From assembly GCF_000743705.1 (NCBI RefSeq), contig NZ_JQEZ01000002.1, positions 678,862 to 742,861 of the forward strand: a stretch of DNA of 64,000 nt, in the 5' to 3' direction. The notes under the pieces are model-generated. The model was not told where the DNA came from. It saw only the letters and a list, made by a program, of their open reading frames with translations, and made no database searches. Source of the DNA: Ruegeria halocynthiae. GTDB lineage: Bacteria; Pseudomonadota; Alphaproteobacteria; Rhodobacterales; Rhodobacteraceae. The number at the start of each line of letters is the position of its first letter. Position 1 is the stretch's first letter. Shown here piece after piece: positions 17,305 to 25,926 of the stretch. The position numbers were made by a program, and so were the translations under genes.

Positions 17305-18861
17305 TCAATGGCCGAATTTGCGGATTTCGCCACTTTTCAGTCGGGCCGCGTAGGACGCCAGTTCCTGCCGCACCACTTTCATCAGGAAATACAGCGCAAA
17401 GACGTTCACAACCGCCATCGCAAAGATCGCCGCATCCGAGAAGTCGATGACCGGGCCAAGGTTAGCGGCGGCACCGATCACCACGAAGACGCAGAAGATG
17501 ATCTTGAACATCAGCTCCTTGGTGTGACCTTCACCGAACAGGTAGGTCCAGGCCTTAAGGCCGTAATAGGACCAGCTGATCATGGTTGAAAAGGCAAACA
17601 GCACCACCGCAATCGCCAGAACATACGGGAACCAGCTGAAGGCGCTGCCAAAGGCCGCCGAGGTCAGGCTGACGCCCGAGTTACCGTCGACGGTGGCAAT
17701 TGCATTGCCCGCCTCGTTCAGCATGTAGTTGCCGGTTTCAGGATCAACGATCAACTGCTGGGTGATGATGATCACCAGGGCGGTCATGGTACAGATCACG
17801 ACCGTGTCGATGAAGGGTTCCAGCAGCGAGACAAACCCTTCGGTGATCGGCTCTTTGGTCCGCACCGCCGAGTGCGCGATGGCTGCCGAACCCACGCCCG
17901 CTTCGTTCGAAAACGCCGCACGGCGGAAGCCCTGGATCAGCGCCCCGACCATACCGCCTGCAACACCAAGCCCTGTGAATGCACCGGCAAAGATTTGGCC
18001 AAAAGCCCAGCCGATCTGATCTGCGTGCATGATGATGATGACCAGCGCCGCCGCCACATACATGACACCCATGAACGGCACGACCTTTTCTGTCACGCGT
18101 GCGATGGATTTCAGGCCGCCCACGATCACCATGAAAACGATGGCTGCAAAGACCAGCCCCGTGATCCAGCCGGGATAACTCCCGACAATGCCCGCAATCT
18201 GCTGATGCGCCTGGTTGGCCTGGAACATATTGCCCCCGCCCAACGCGCCAAGGATACAGAAGATCGAGAACAGAACCGCCAGTATCTTGCCACCCGGCAG
18301 GCCGAGTTCGTCGAACCCCTTGGACATGTAGTACATCGGGCCACCTGACACGGTGCCATCTTCGTATTCGTTACGATATTTCACGCCCAACGTACATTCG
18401 GTGAACTTAGAGGCCATGCCCAGCAGGCCCGCAACGATCATCCAGAACGTGGCACCCGGCCCACCGATCCCAACGGCCACCGCCACACCGGCGATATTGC
18501 CAAGACCGACTGTTCCCGACAGCGCCGTTGCAAGCGCCTGAAAGTGGCTGACCTCACCCGCGTCGTTGGGATCGGAATAGTCGCCCTTTACCAGGCTGAT
18601 TGCGTGGCCAAAGAACCGCAACTGCACAAAGGCAAAATACAGCGTAAAGACAGAGGCCGCGACAACCAGCCACCCGACGATCCACGGAAACCCCGTTCCC
18701 GGGAACGGGGCAAAGATAAAGCTGACGAAAGGCCCGGTGAAATCGGCAAAGGCCTGATTGATCCGCTCGTCCAATCCGGCGGCCTCTTGGGCCATTGCGG
18801 GGCTGGCGAACAGGGCGGCCGCTGTGGCCAGACCCAATTGATGTAGCATTTTCATTGTCAT
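17305..18861 (-). CDS. Alanine or glycine:cation symporter (AGCS family)
   Basis: A 518-residue membrane protein with roughly ten membrane segments. The AGCS signature region GTVGLGNIAGVAVAVGIGGPGATFW lies near residues 115-140, and RRAAFSNEAGVGSAAIAHSA near 310. The N-terminus looks like a cleavable signal (ending AMAQE at about residue 25), which is common in Roseobacter members. It takes up alanine or glycine with Na+. The universal stress gene lies 9 bp upstream on the same strand, so the two are probably one transcript. Confidence 0.9.
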   Translation of the reverse strand: MTMKMLHQLGLATAAALFASPAMAQEAAGLDERINQAFADFTGPFVSFIFAPFPGTGFPWIVGWLVVAASVFTLYFAFVQLRFFGHAISLVKGDYSDPNDAGEVSHFQALATALSGTVGLGNIAGVAVAVGIGGPGATFWMIVAGLLGMASKFTECTLGVKYRNEYEDGTVSGGPMYYMSKGFDELGLPGGKILAVLFSIFCILGALGGGNMFQANQAHQQIAGIVGSYPGWITGLVFAAIVFMVIVGGLKSIARVTEKVVPFMGVMYVAAALVIIIMHADQIGWAFGQIFAGAFTGLGVAGGMVGALIQGFRRAAFSNEAGVGSAAIAHSAVRTKEPITEGFVSLLEPFIDTVVICTMTALVIIITQQLIVDPETGNYMLNEAGNAIATVDGNSGVSLTSAAFGSAFSWFPYVLAIAVVLFAFSTMISWSYYGLKAWTYLFGEGHTKELMFKIIFCVFVVIGAAANLGPVIDFSDAAIFAMAVVNVFALYFLMKVVRQELASYAARLKSGEIRKFGH

Positions 18862-18870
18862 CCCTCCCCC

Positions 18871-19308
18871 TCAGTTCACAACAGTGACTGGCACATCGGC
18901 ATGCATGACCAGATTCTGGGTCGAACTGCCGAAAAGACGCTTTTTGAACCCATCCGCCGAGGCGCGGCCGACGATGATCTGCGTGCCCTTGTTTTCAACC
19001 GTGATCGCGTTCAGCGTCTCGGCCACGTCACCATGACGGACGATGCCATGTGCCGTGAAGCCCGCTGTACTCAGGGCCTCGATCGCCGGGGTGACAATTC
19101 GTGACGTCGCCAATGCGACTTCTTCTTCGCGCCGCTTGTGGCGCAACGCATTTTCTTCGGGTGTTTGAAATGTAAAAGGGGACCATTCGATGACATAGAC
19201 CACCAGCAATTCACAGGTGCCAATCCGCCCGGCCAAATCCTTGGCAAAGGCGATTGCACGCTCTCCGGTTTCTGTCCCGTCCAGTCCAATGACAATTTTC
19301 GTTGTCAT
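18871..19308 (-). CDS. Universal stress protein UspA family
   Basis: A 145-residue single USP domain. It begins MTTKIVIGLDGTETGERAI, and the ATP-binding motif GRASADGFKKRLFGSSTQN lies near residue 115, close to the G-x2-G-x9-G(S/T) pattern. Such proteins bind ATP and rise under starvation or low oxygen. It precedes the alanine symporter by 9 bp. The 244 bp upstream, before the pyruvate kinase gene, is AT-rich and holds its promoter; I saw no Nnr-type box there. Confidence 0.88.
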   Translation of the reverse strand: MTTKIVIGLDGTETGERAIAFAKDLAGRIGTCELLVVYVIEWSPFTFQTPEENALRHKRREEEVALATSRIVTPAIEALSTAGFTAHGIVRHGDVAETLNAITVENKGTQIIVGRASADGFKKRLFGSSTQNLVMHADVPVTVVN

Positions 19309-19552
19309 GACGTTCCTCCATTATTTTGGTTGTGCAAAGGCTTATGCCCCCGCCAGGACAGCCGGAACCTGGAACTTAATGAGTAGACCGTCCCTGCGGC
19401 CAAGTATCCGGGAAAAACACCAAAAATCAGAGGATTATCTGCCAAATTCACCCATAGATTCGGCAATATGCTGGAATCGCTATATTATTTTCGCCCAATA
19501 ATTAGGCATGTCACCTGCGCGACATATTCAAGAATGAAATTTCACCCTCGGA

Positions 19553-20998
19553 TCAACCCGGATCGGTGTTGTAGATCAGACGCTCGTCGCAAGGGGCGAT
19601 GCGCAGGATATTGGTGGTGCCGGGCACGTTAAAGGGCACACCGGCGGTCACGACGATCTGATCAGCCTCGGACGCGAAACCGCCAGCACGCGCCGCGCGG
19701 GCGGCATTGACCACAGCGCCCTTGAACCGCTCCAGCTCGGGCGTCATCACGCAATGGCAGCCCCAGCTCAGACACAGACGGCGCGCGGTGCCGGTGGCGG
19801 GCGTCATGGCGATGATCGGCACACCAGGACGTTCGCGCGCAGTCAACAGCGCGGTGGTGCCGCTTTGGGTAAAGCAGCAGATGGCCTTGATATCGGTCTT
19901 TTCCGCAATCTCACGCGCGGCGGCCACAATGCCGTCAGCGATTGTCGTGCCCTTGGCCGTGCGGGATGCGGCGATGATCTGGGTATAGGTGGGATCGGCC
20001 TCAACCTCGATTGCGACCTTGTTCATGGTTTGCACAGCCTCGATCGGATACGATCCGGCAGCAGATTCCGCGCTGAGCATGATTGCATCGGTGCCCTCAT
20101 AGATGGCGGTTGCCACGTCCGAGACCTCGGCCCGGGTGGGCATCGGGCTTTCGATCATGCTTTCCAGCATCTGGGTGGCCACGATCACCGGCTTGGCGGC
20201 GCCTCGGCACCTGCGCACCAGACGTTTCTGGATCGGCGGCACAGCGGAAACCGGCAGTTCAACGCCCAGATCGCCCCGCGCCACCATGATCCCGTCCGAG
20301 GCATCAAGGATGTCGTCAAACGCCTCGACCGCCGCAGGCTTTTCGATCTTGGACAGGATCGACGCGCGGCCATCGGCCAGCGCGCGCGCCTCGAACACGT
20401 CCTTGGCGCGCTGCACAAAGCTAAGCGCAAGCCAGTCGACACCTAGTTTACAGACAAATTCCAGATCGTCCCGGTCCTTGGCCGACAGCGCCGCCAAGGG
20501 CAAAACCACATCGGGTACGTTGACGCCCTTGCGGTTCGAAATCGTTCCGCCGACTTCAACCGTGCAATTGGCGTAATCCTGACCACAATCCTGCACGATC
20601 AAACGAATCTTGCCGTCATTCACCAGCAGGCGCGCGCCGACCTCAAGGGCCGCAAAAATCTCGGGATGAGGCAGGCAAACACGGCTGCTGTCACCGGGTG
20701 TCTCATCAAGATCCAGACGGAACGCGGCACCCTCTTGCAGATCTTCCGCATCATTGGCGAAAACGCCGACGCGCAGTTTCGGCCCCTGAAGGTCGGCCAG
20801 AATCGCAATCGGGCTGTCCAGGTCCTTTTCCACCTGCCGAATGGTGCGATGCCGTTCGCGGATTTCATCGTGGCTGCCGTGGCTCATGTTCAGGCGGAAC
20901 ACATCTGCGCCTGCCTCGTGCAGGGCGCGGATGGTGTCATAGTCGTTGGACGCCGGTCCCAGCGTCGCCACGATTTTCACATTTCTCAGGCGTCGCAT
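19553..20998 (-). CDS. pyk: Pyruvate kinase
   Basis: A 481-residue glycolytic enzyme that converts PEP and ADP to pyruvate and ATP. Family segments are plain: KIVATLGPASNDYDTI at the start, the active-site Lys in ILSKIEKPAAVEAFDDI, MVARGDLGVELP, and the signature TQMLESMIESPMPTRAEVSDVATA cut here to its hallmark order MLESMI..PTRAEVSDV. The start at 20998 (MRRLRNVKIVATLG) has GAGGAG about ten bases upstream; an ATG at 21040 would add 14 residues. It is divergent from the amidohydrolase gene at 21132. Confidence 0.96.
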   Translation of the reverse strand: MRRLRNVKIVATLGPASNDYDTIRALHEAGADVFRLNMSHGSHDEIRERHRTIRQVEKDLDSPIAILADLQGPKLRVGVFANDAEDLQEGAAFRLDLDETPGDSSRVCLPHPEIFAALEVGARLLVNDGKIRLIVQDCGQDYANCTVEVGGTISNRKGVNVPDVVLPLAALSAKDRDDLEFVCKLGVDWLALSFVQRAKDVFEARALADGRASILSKIEKPAAVEAFDDILDASDGIMVARGDLGVELPVSAVPPIQKRLVRRCRGAAKPVIVATQMLESMIESPMPTRAEVSDVATAIYEGTDAIMLSAESAAGSYPIEAVQTMNKVAIEVEADPTYTQIIAASRTAKGTTIADGIVAAAREIAEKTDIKAICCFTQSGTTALLTARERPGVPIIAMTPATGTARRLCLSWGCHCVMTPELERFKGAVVNAARAARAGGFASEADQIVVTAGVPFNVPGTTNILRIAPCDERLIYNTDPG

Positions 20999-21131
20999 CG
21001 GTTCCGCTCTCCTCACGTCTTTTCTTGGCTTCGCAGTCATGTTACCGCAAACATTGCCTGGGTCTGCTTATTGCGCAATTCCCTTTTCTAGGCAACTGCC
21101 CTACACCTGCGACAAACTAGATGACAGGCTT

Positions 21132-21869
21132 ATGACGTATTCTCCGTTTTTTATCCATGGCGCGGATCGCCCGTCCCGCTGGCTGATCACATGCGACCAC
21201 GCAACCAACACCGTGCCGCCCGAAATCAATGGTGCGGACCTCGGTCTGCCGCGCGAGGATATGGAACGTCACATCGCCTATGACGTCGGCGCCTATGAGG
21301 TGTCGAAACATCTGGGTGAGATCCTGAATGCCCCTGTCATCGCGGCCAATTTCTCGCGTCTGGTGATTGATCCGAACCGGGGTGAGGACGATCCGACCCT
21401 GCTGATGAAGCTGTATGACGGCTCAATCATTCCCGGCAACCGCCACGCCGACGCGGCCGAGCGGGAACGACGCCTGAACATGTGTTACCGCCCCTATCAC
21501 GACGCGCTGGAGCGTTTGGCCGGGTTGCCGCACGCCGTGATCGTGTCGATGCATTCTTTCACCCGGCAATTGCGGGGTCGCGAACCGCGCCCGTGGCACG
21601 TAGGTATCCTGCACACCGAGGACGAGAGATTCTCGCGCCCGTTGATCAACCGGCTTGAGGCCGAGGCAGACCTGTGCGTCGGCGTCAATCAGCCCTACAC
21701 CGGCGTATTGCCCGGTGATGCGATCAACCGGCACTGCACGGCCCATGGCCGCCCGAATGCGCTGATTGAACTGCGCAATGACCTGATCGCCGATCACTCT
21801 GGGCAACGGGAATGGGCGGAACGTCTGGCCGTTATCCTGCAAGACGCGTTGACTGACAGCGGCTTGTAA
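21132..21869 (+). CDS. N-formylglutamate amidohydrolase family protein
   Basis: A 245-residue hydrolase of the HutG/N-formylglutamate deformylase fold. The metal-site segments are LITCDHATNTVPPEI (residues 17-31), FSRLVIDPNRGEDDPTL, and SMHSFTRQLRGREPRPWHVGI. The characterised reaction is removal of a formyl group from N-formyl-L-glutamate. No other histidine-degradation gene is nearby, so the true acyl group is open. It starts two small conserved genes (21945 and 22269) and faces the dgcN-dgcA-dat operon. The ATG at 21132 is the first start that gives the conserved N-terminus. Confidence 0.85.
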   Translation: MTYSPFFIHGADRPSRWLITCDHATNTVPPEINGADLGLPREDMERHIAYDVGAYEVSKHLGEILNAPVIAANFSRLVIDPNRGEDDPTLLMKLYDGSIIPGNRHADAAERERRLNMCYRPYHDALERLAGLPHAVIVSMHSFTRQLRGREPRPWHVGILHTEDERFSRPLINRLEAEADLCVGVNQPYTGVLPGDAINRHCTAHGRPNALIELRNDLIADHSGQREWAERLAVILQDALTDSGL

Positions 21870-21944
21870 CGGCAACAGGATAAAAACCCCGATCATTGCG
21901 CGCCACACCCCCGATCCCCATGTACTGAGAGAAAGGAGGCGATC

Positions 21945-22184
21945 ATGACACAGGAGTTTCTGACAACCGTTTTCGGCTGGATGGCGGTGCTCAACATCGC
22001 GGTTCTTCTGTTCACGACTTTGGCAATAGTCCTGTTGCAAGACTGGATCGCAGGGGTTCATGGCCGGATGTTTCAAATGGAACGTCCAGACGTGAAACGG
22101 GCTTACTTCAGATATCTTGCCAACTACAAAACCCTGACCCTTATCTTTTGCATCGTGCCATGGCTGGCGTTGAAACTGGCCTAG
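21945..22184 (+). CDS. Small two-helix membrane protein (DUF6868-like)
   Basis: A 79-residue protein with a long hydrophobic segment at residues 8-32 (WMAVLNIAVLLFTTLAIVLL) and a second at 63-78, joined by a polar region containing GRMFQMERPDVKRAYFRYLA. It resembles the DUF6868 group of small inner-membrane proteins of unknown role. An AGGAGG site lies just before the ATG. It stands 75 bp after the amidohydrolase gene. Confidence 0.6.
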   Translation: MTQEFLTTVFGWMAVLNIAVLLFTTLAIVLLQDWIAGVHGRMFQMERPDVKRAYFRYLANYKTLTLIFCIVPWLALKLA

Positions 22185-22268
22185 GGAACGATCCGCTGTT
22201 TGTTGTAACGCCACAATTGGATTACTAGGTCAGCTAACACACACAAGACAACCATCCGGAGCCAGACC

Positions 22269-22583
22269 ATGGACAAGCAAACCGAAATCGAACTTCAGGC
22301 CGCCGCGTTCCGCCGGTTGCAAAAGCACCTGATGGAAGATCGCACCGACGTTCAGAATATCGACATGATGAATCTGGCCGGGTTCTGCCGCAACTGCCTG
22401 TCGCGCTGGTATCAGGAAGCCGCCAACGAAAAAGGCATCGAGTTGGGCAAGGACGAGGCCCGCAAAATCTTCTATGGCATGACCATGGAGGAGTGGAAGG
22501 CCAACTACCAGACCGACGCCAGCCCAGCGAAGCAGGCCGAATTCGAAGTCGCATTCGAAGAGAATGTAGGCAAAAAGGGGTAA
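22269..22583 (+). CDS. DUF1244 protein
   Basis: A 104-residue protein with the DUF1244 pattern: VQNIDMMNLAGFCRNCLSRW in the middle, with a Cys-x2-Cys pair, and GMTMEEWKANYQ later. It is soluble and conserved across proteobacteria; the role is unknown, though the cysteines could bind a metal. The gene ends just before a strong bidirectional terminator. Confidence 0.88.
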   Translation: MDKQTEIELQAAAFRRLQKHLMEDRTDVQNIDMMNLAGFCRNCLSRWYQEAANEKGIELGKDEARKIFYGMTMEEWKANYQTDASPAKQAEFEVAFEENVGKKG

Positions 22584-22595
22584 CCCCCGCCGAAC

Positions 22596-22624
22596 AAAAG
22601 GCCCGCCCATTCGGCGGGCCTTTT
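22596..22624. terminator. Bidirectional terminator between DUF1244 and the D-amino-acid transaminase
   Basis: 8-bp core stem GGCCCGCC/GGCGGGCC with a 5-base loop, flanked by AAAA and TTTT, so it can stop both converging transcripts. Confidence 0.88.
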
Positions 22625-22640
22625 CAGGTCCGGTGCGCCC

Positions 22641-23501
22641 TCAGATCGCCGCCTTGCGGCTTTCATCCAGATAGATCTCGCGCAGGCGTTTGGCGATTGG
22701 GCCGGGTGTGCCGTCGCCCAGTGGAACGCCGTCAATCTCAACCACCGGCATGACAAAGGCGCTGGCCGAGGTGGTAAAAGCCTCATCCGCCTCTTTGGCC
22801 TCATCAATGGTGAACAGACGTTCTTCGATTTCCATCTGAGCTTCTGCTGCCATGCGCAGCACTGCCTTGCGGGTGATGCCATGCAGGATGTCGCTGGACA
22901 GTGGGCGGGTCACGATCTTGCCGTTCTTGACGAAATAGGCATTGTTGCTGGTGCCTTCGGTAACATGGCCATCCTCGACCATCCACGCATCATCGCAGCC
23001 GGCGGCTTTGGCCATCATCTTGCCCAGCGACGGGTACAGCAGCTGCGTCGTCTTGATATCCCGGCGACCCCAGCGGATATCGTCGATCGAGATGATCTTG
23101 GCACCTTTTTTCGCTGCGGGGCTGTCGGCCAGCCCCGGCTTGTTCTGCGTGAACAGAACCAAAGTCGGTTTGGTATCTTCCGCCGGGAAAACGAAATCCC
23201 GATCCCCATCGCTGCCGCGGGTGACCTGCAGGTAAATCAGCCCTTCTTCGATACCGTTCAACTCTACCAGCTTGCGGTGAATTTCCAGCAACTCTTCTTT
23301 GGAGCACGGTTCGGCCATCTGCAATTCGTTCAGCGAACGTTTCAGGCGCACCGCGTGGCCTTCGAAGTCAATCAGCTTGCCGTCCAGAACGCTGGTCACC
23401 TCGTAAACGGCATCAGCCATCAGGAAACCGCGGTCAAAGATCGAAACCTTGGCCTCGGTCTCGGGCAGGTACTCGCCATTCACGTAAACGGTGCGGGTCA
23501 T
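22641..23501 (-). CDS. dat: D-amino-acid transaminase (fold-IV PLP aminotransferase)
   Basis: A 286-residue enzyme. The PLP lysine is Lys150 in DIRWGRRDIKTTQLL, which is the D-amino-acid transaminase form of the fold-IV active site; the strand GHVTEGTSNNAYFV near residue 180 holds the cofactor phosphate side. Family reaction: a D-amino acid plus 2-oxoglutarate gives a 2-oxo acid plus D-glutamate. It is the last gene of a run dgcN-dgcA-dat, 76 bp after dgcA with a palindrome between. This context suggests a catabolic role, with D-glutamate passed to DgcN, rather than supply of D-Glu for cell wall. A branched-chain or 4-amino-4-deoxychorismate role is less likely. Confidence 0.85.
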   Translation of the reverse strand: MTRTVYVNGEYLPETEAKVSIFDRGFLMADAVYEVTSVLDGKLIDFEGHAVRLKRSLNELQMAEPCSKEELLEIHRKLVELNGIEEGLIYLQVTRGSDGDRDFVFPAEDTKPTLVLFTQNKPGLADSPAAKKGAKIISIDDIRWGRRDIKTTQLLYPSLGKMMAKAAGCDDAWMVEDGHVTEGTSNNAYFVKNGKIVTRPLSSDILHGITRKAVLRMAAEAQMEIEERLFTIDEAKEADEAFTTSASAFVMPVVEIDGVPLGDGTPGPIAKRLREIYLDESRKAAI

Positions 23502-23542
23502 GTCTTATCCTTTTCGTCTCTGGGCTTCGCCCGTTCCTCACT

Positions 23543-23567
23543 GAAAACGATCCGCCGGATCGTTTTC
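23543..23567. repeat. Intercistronic palindrome between dgcA and dat
   Basis: Perfect 11-bp arms GAAAACGATCC/GGATCGTTTTC around GCC. It lies in the gap between two co-directional genes. It may be a REP-like element that sets message stability within the operon. Confidence 0.65.
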
Positions 23568-23577
23568 TAGGCGTTCG

Positions 23578-24543
23578 TCACCCCCAGAGGTTCGCTTTGG
23601 GCGGGTGCACTCCGGCGTCATCGAAAATCAGCGGGGTATCGCGGTCTTCGGCCAACAGAAGCGGGCCGTCAAGGTCCGTTACCATCGCACCTTGCGCCAA
23701 CAAGGTCGCAGGCGCCATCGCCAGCGAGCTGCCGACCATACACCCAACCATCACGCGATAGCCTTCGGCCAGCGCGGCCTGACGCAGGTGCAGCGCTTCG
23801 GTCAAGCCGCCGGTCTTGTCGAGCTTGATGTTCACCACGTCATATTTGCCCTTCAACGCGGGCAGGCTCGCATGATCATGGCAGGATTCGTCGGCGCAGA
23901 CCGGCACAGGGCGATCCATACCGATCAGCGCATCATCGTCCCCGGCAGGCAGGGGCTGTTCGACCAGTGCCACCCCCAGCCGCACCAGATGCGGGGCCAG
24001 ATCGGCATAAACCTCGGCCGACCAGCCCTCATTGGCATCCACGATGATTTTCGAATCCGGAGCACCTGTGCGCACGGCCTCAAGCCGGGGCATATCGTCC
24101 GGCGTGCCCAGCTTGATCTTCAGCAGCGGGCGATGCGCATTTGCCGCCGCCTGTGCCTGCATCGCCTCGGGCGTGTCCAGTGACAGGGTATAGGCGGTGA
24201 TCTCGGGGGCAGGTGCTGGCAGCCCGGCCAGTTCCCAAGCACGCCGCCCGGCGCGCTTGGCCTCAAGATCCCACAACGCACAATCCACCGCGTTGCGCGC
24301 AGCGCCTGCGGGCAGCAACTCCATCAACCGGGCACGGTCAAACGTGTCCGGTAGGCCTGCAATCTCAGCCTCGACGGATTCCAATGTCTCATCATACCGG
24401 GCATAGGGCACGCATTCGCCCCAGCCCTGATGCGCCCCATCTGAAAGGCGCACGGTCAGCACCTTCGCCTCGGTCCGCGACCCGCGCGAGATCGTAAAGA
24501 CCTGCGCCAGCCGGAATACATCTCGAGAGACATCAATCTGCAT
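23578..24543 (-). CDS. dgcA: DgcA-type N-acyl-D-amino-acid racemase/dipeptide epimerase (enolase superfamily)
   Basis: A 321-residue member of the mandelate racemase/muconate lactonising family. The acid-base Lys pair is in LLKIKLG (KxK) and VNIKLDKTGG; metal ligands are in IIVDANEGW, VEQPLP and CADESC. This is the dipeptide-epimerase subgroup. Because it sits directly downstream of dgcN, I assign it as DgcA, which racemises N-acetyl-D-glutamate to the L-form in the D-glutamate route reported from marine proteobacteria. L-Ala-D/L-Glu epimerase is the main alternative. The start at 24543 gives MQIDVSRDVFRLAQVF; the open frame upstream overlaps dgcN and is not protein-like. Confidence 0.8.
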   Translation of the reverse strand: MQIDVSRDVFRLAQVFTISRGSRTEAKVLTVRLSDGAHQGWGECVPYARYDETLESVEAEIAGLPDTFDRARLMELLPAGAARNAVDCALWDLEAKRAGRRAWELAGLPAPAPEITAYTLSLDTPEAMQAQAAANAHRPLLKIKLGTPDDMPRLEAVRTGAPDSKIIVDANEGWSAEVYADLAPHLVRLGVALVEQPLPAGDDDALIGMDRPVPVCADESCHDHASLPALKGKYDVVNIKLDKTGGLTEALHLRQAALAEGYRVMVGCMVGSSLAMAPATLLAQGAMVTDLDGPLLLAEDRDTPLIFDDAGVHPPKANLWG

Positions 24544-24579
24544 AACCGCATCCTTATTCTTTTGAACGACCGGGTGCCC

Positions 24580-24610
24580 GGCCCAGATTTTTCGACGAAA
24601 AATCTCGGCC
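24580..24610. repeat. Intercistronic palindrome between dgcN and dgcA
   Basis: 15-bp arms with one mismatch around a central A; the core AGATTTTTCG-A-CGAAAAATCT is identical to the element at 6791-6823. It marks this as a dispersed family of intergenic palindromes in this genome. Confidence 0.65.
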
Positions 24611-24629
24611 CAACGGCGGCCGGTTCTCT

Positions 24630-25631
24630 TTACATCGCCGCCAGCGCATCCACCAGCTTGCCGGACCCGAACCGGAACGGGTCGGTGGCTGGCAGGCCCA
24701 TCTCGGCCTCGACCTTGGCCAGATAGGCGCTCGCTTCGTCCTCGCTCATGTGCTGCGTGTTGACCGAAATACCGACCACCTGACAATCGGGATTGGCAAC
24801 CCGGCCCAGCGCCAGCGCCGTGTCGCGCAGGGTTTCAAGCGACGGCAGCTGATAGGTCGGCAAACCGCGCATATGCGTGCGCGTCGGCTCATGGCTAAGG
24901 ATCAGTGCATCCGGCTGGCCGCCATGGATCAGCGCCATGGTCACACCAGAGTAAGACACATGGAACAAAGACCCCTGCCCTTCGATCAGGTCCCAATGGT
25001 CGTCGTCATTGTCCGGTGTCAGCCATTCGACCGAGCCCGCCATGAAATCTGCAACGACCGCATCCAGCGGCACCCCGTCGCCGGTTATCAGAATGCCGGT
25101 CTGGCCGGTGGCACGGAAGGTCGACGTCATGCCCCGCCTGCGCATCTCGGCATCCATTGCCATGGCCGTGTACATCTTGCCCACAGAGCAGTCGGTTCCC
25201 ACGGCCAGACAGCGTTTGCCCTTGCGTTTGATCCCGTTTGCGATCGGGAATTCGACCTCGGGGACGCGCACATCATGCAGCTTGCGGCCCGTGGCCTCGG
25301 CCACGGCGACCAAATCCGGCTCGTCCCGTAGCAGGTTGTGCAGGCCCGAGGCCAGATCGAACCCTTCCTCAAGCGCCATCACCAGAACCTTTTTCCATTC
25401 CTGGCTGATCACGCCGCCACGATTGGCAACGCCGATCACCAGGGTCTTGGCCCCTGCTTCGCGTGCCTCTGTCAGGGTCATGTCGGTCAGGCCCAGATCC
25501 GTCTTACAACCATCCATCCGGTACTGACCCACGGCGTTTTCCGGACGCCAGTCCCTGATGCCGATGGCAACTTTGGCCGCCAATTGGTCGGGCGCATCGC
25601 CCAAAAACAACAGATACGGTGTCTCGATCAT
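24630..25631 (-). CDS. dgcN: DgcN-type N-acetyltransferase (DUF1611 family)
   Basis: A 333-residue protein of the DUF1611 family. The nucleotide or CoA-binding segment CLAVGTDCSVGKMYTAMAM has a P-loop-like GTDCSVGK, near residue 145; other family stretches are GQTGILITGDGVPLDAVVADF and IEGQGSLFHVSYSGV. In the D-glutamate pathway DgcN N-acetylates D-glutamate. The pairing with dgcA is the main support for the name. It is the first gene of the operon and is divergent from malyl-CoA lyase with a 295-bp gap. The start at 25631 has AAGGAG close upstream. Confidence 0.82.
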   Translation of the reverse strand: MIETPYLLFLGDAPDQLAAKVAIGIRDWRPENAVGQYRMDGCKTDLGLTDMTLTEAREAGAKTLVIGVANRGGVISQEWKKVLVMALEEGFDLASGLHNLLRDEPDLVAVAEATGRKLHDVRVPEVEFPIANGIKRKGKRCLAVGTDCSVGKMYTAMAMDAEMRRRGMTSTFRATGQTGILITGDGVPLDAVVADFMAGSVEWLTPDNDDDHWDLIEGQGSLFHVSYSGVTMALIHGGQPDALILSHEPTRTHMRGLPTYQLPSLETLRDTALALGRVANPDCQVVGISVNTQHMSEDEASAYLAKVEAEMGLPATDPFRFGSGKLVDALAAM

Positions 25632-25775
25632 TGCGGTGCACTCCTTAGGTTTCGACGCAGGCTAGTGAGAATGCCTGACGAGTGTTTCGCGTTTTCAGCT
25701 GGCAACGCCCCTTTGGGTGGGAGATTTTTGCGCCGACTTCGGCAATTACGCACAAGGCTTCGAAGTTTTCACAGT

Positions 25776-25790
25776 GATTAAACTTTAATC
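25776..25790. promoter_or_regulatory. Candidate operator in the dgcN/mcl1 divergent gap
   Basis: Perfect inverted repeat GATTAAA-C-TTTAATC within the 295-bp gap. The gap is AT-rich in its centre and must carry both promoters. No regulator gene is adjacent, so the binding protein is unknown. Confidence 0.35.
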
Positions 25791-25926
25791 TCCAACAAAG
25801 GGCCGCATCAGAGTGATTGCTGCGATTGCATTGCCGCAACTGCACAAAGGCGCTTGCGAAGCCATGCGCAATTTAATACCTCATGAGGCAAGAAAATCGC
25901 AATTTCCTTTCTTGCACGAGGTCCAG

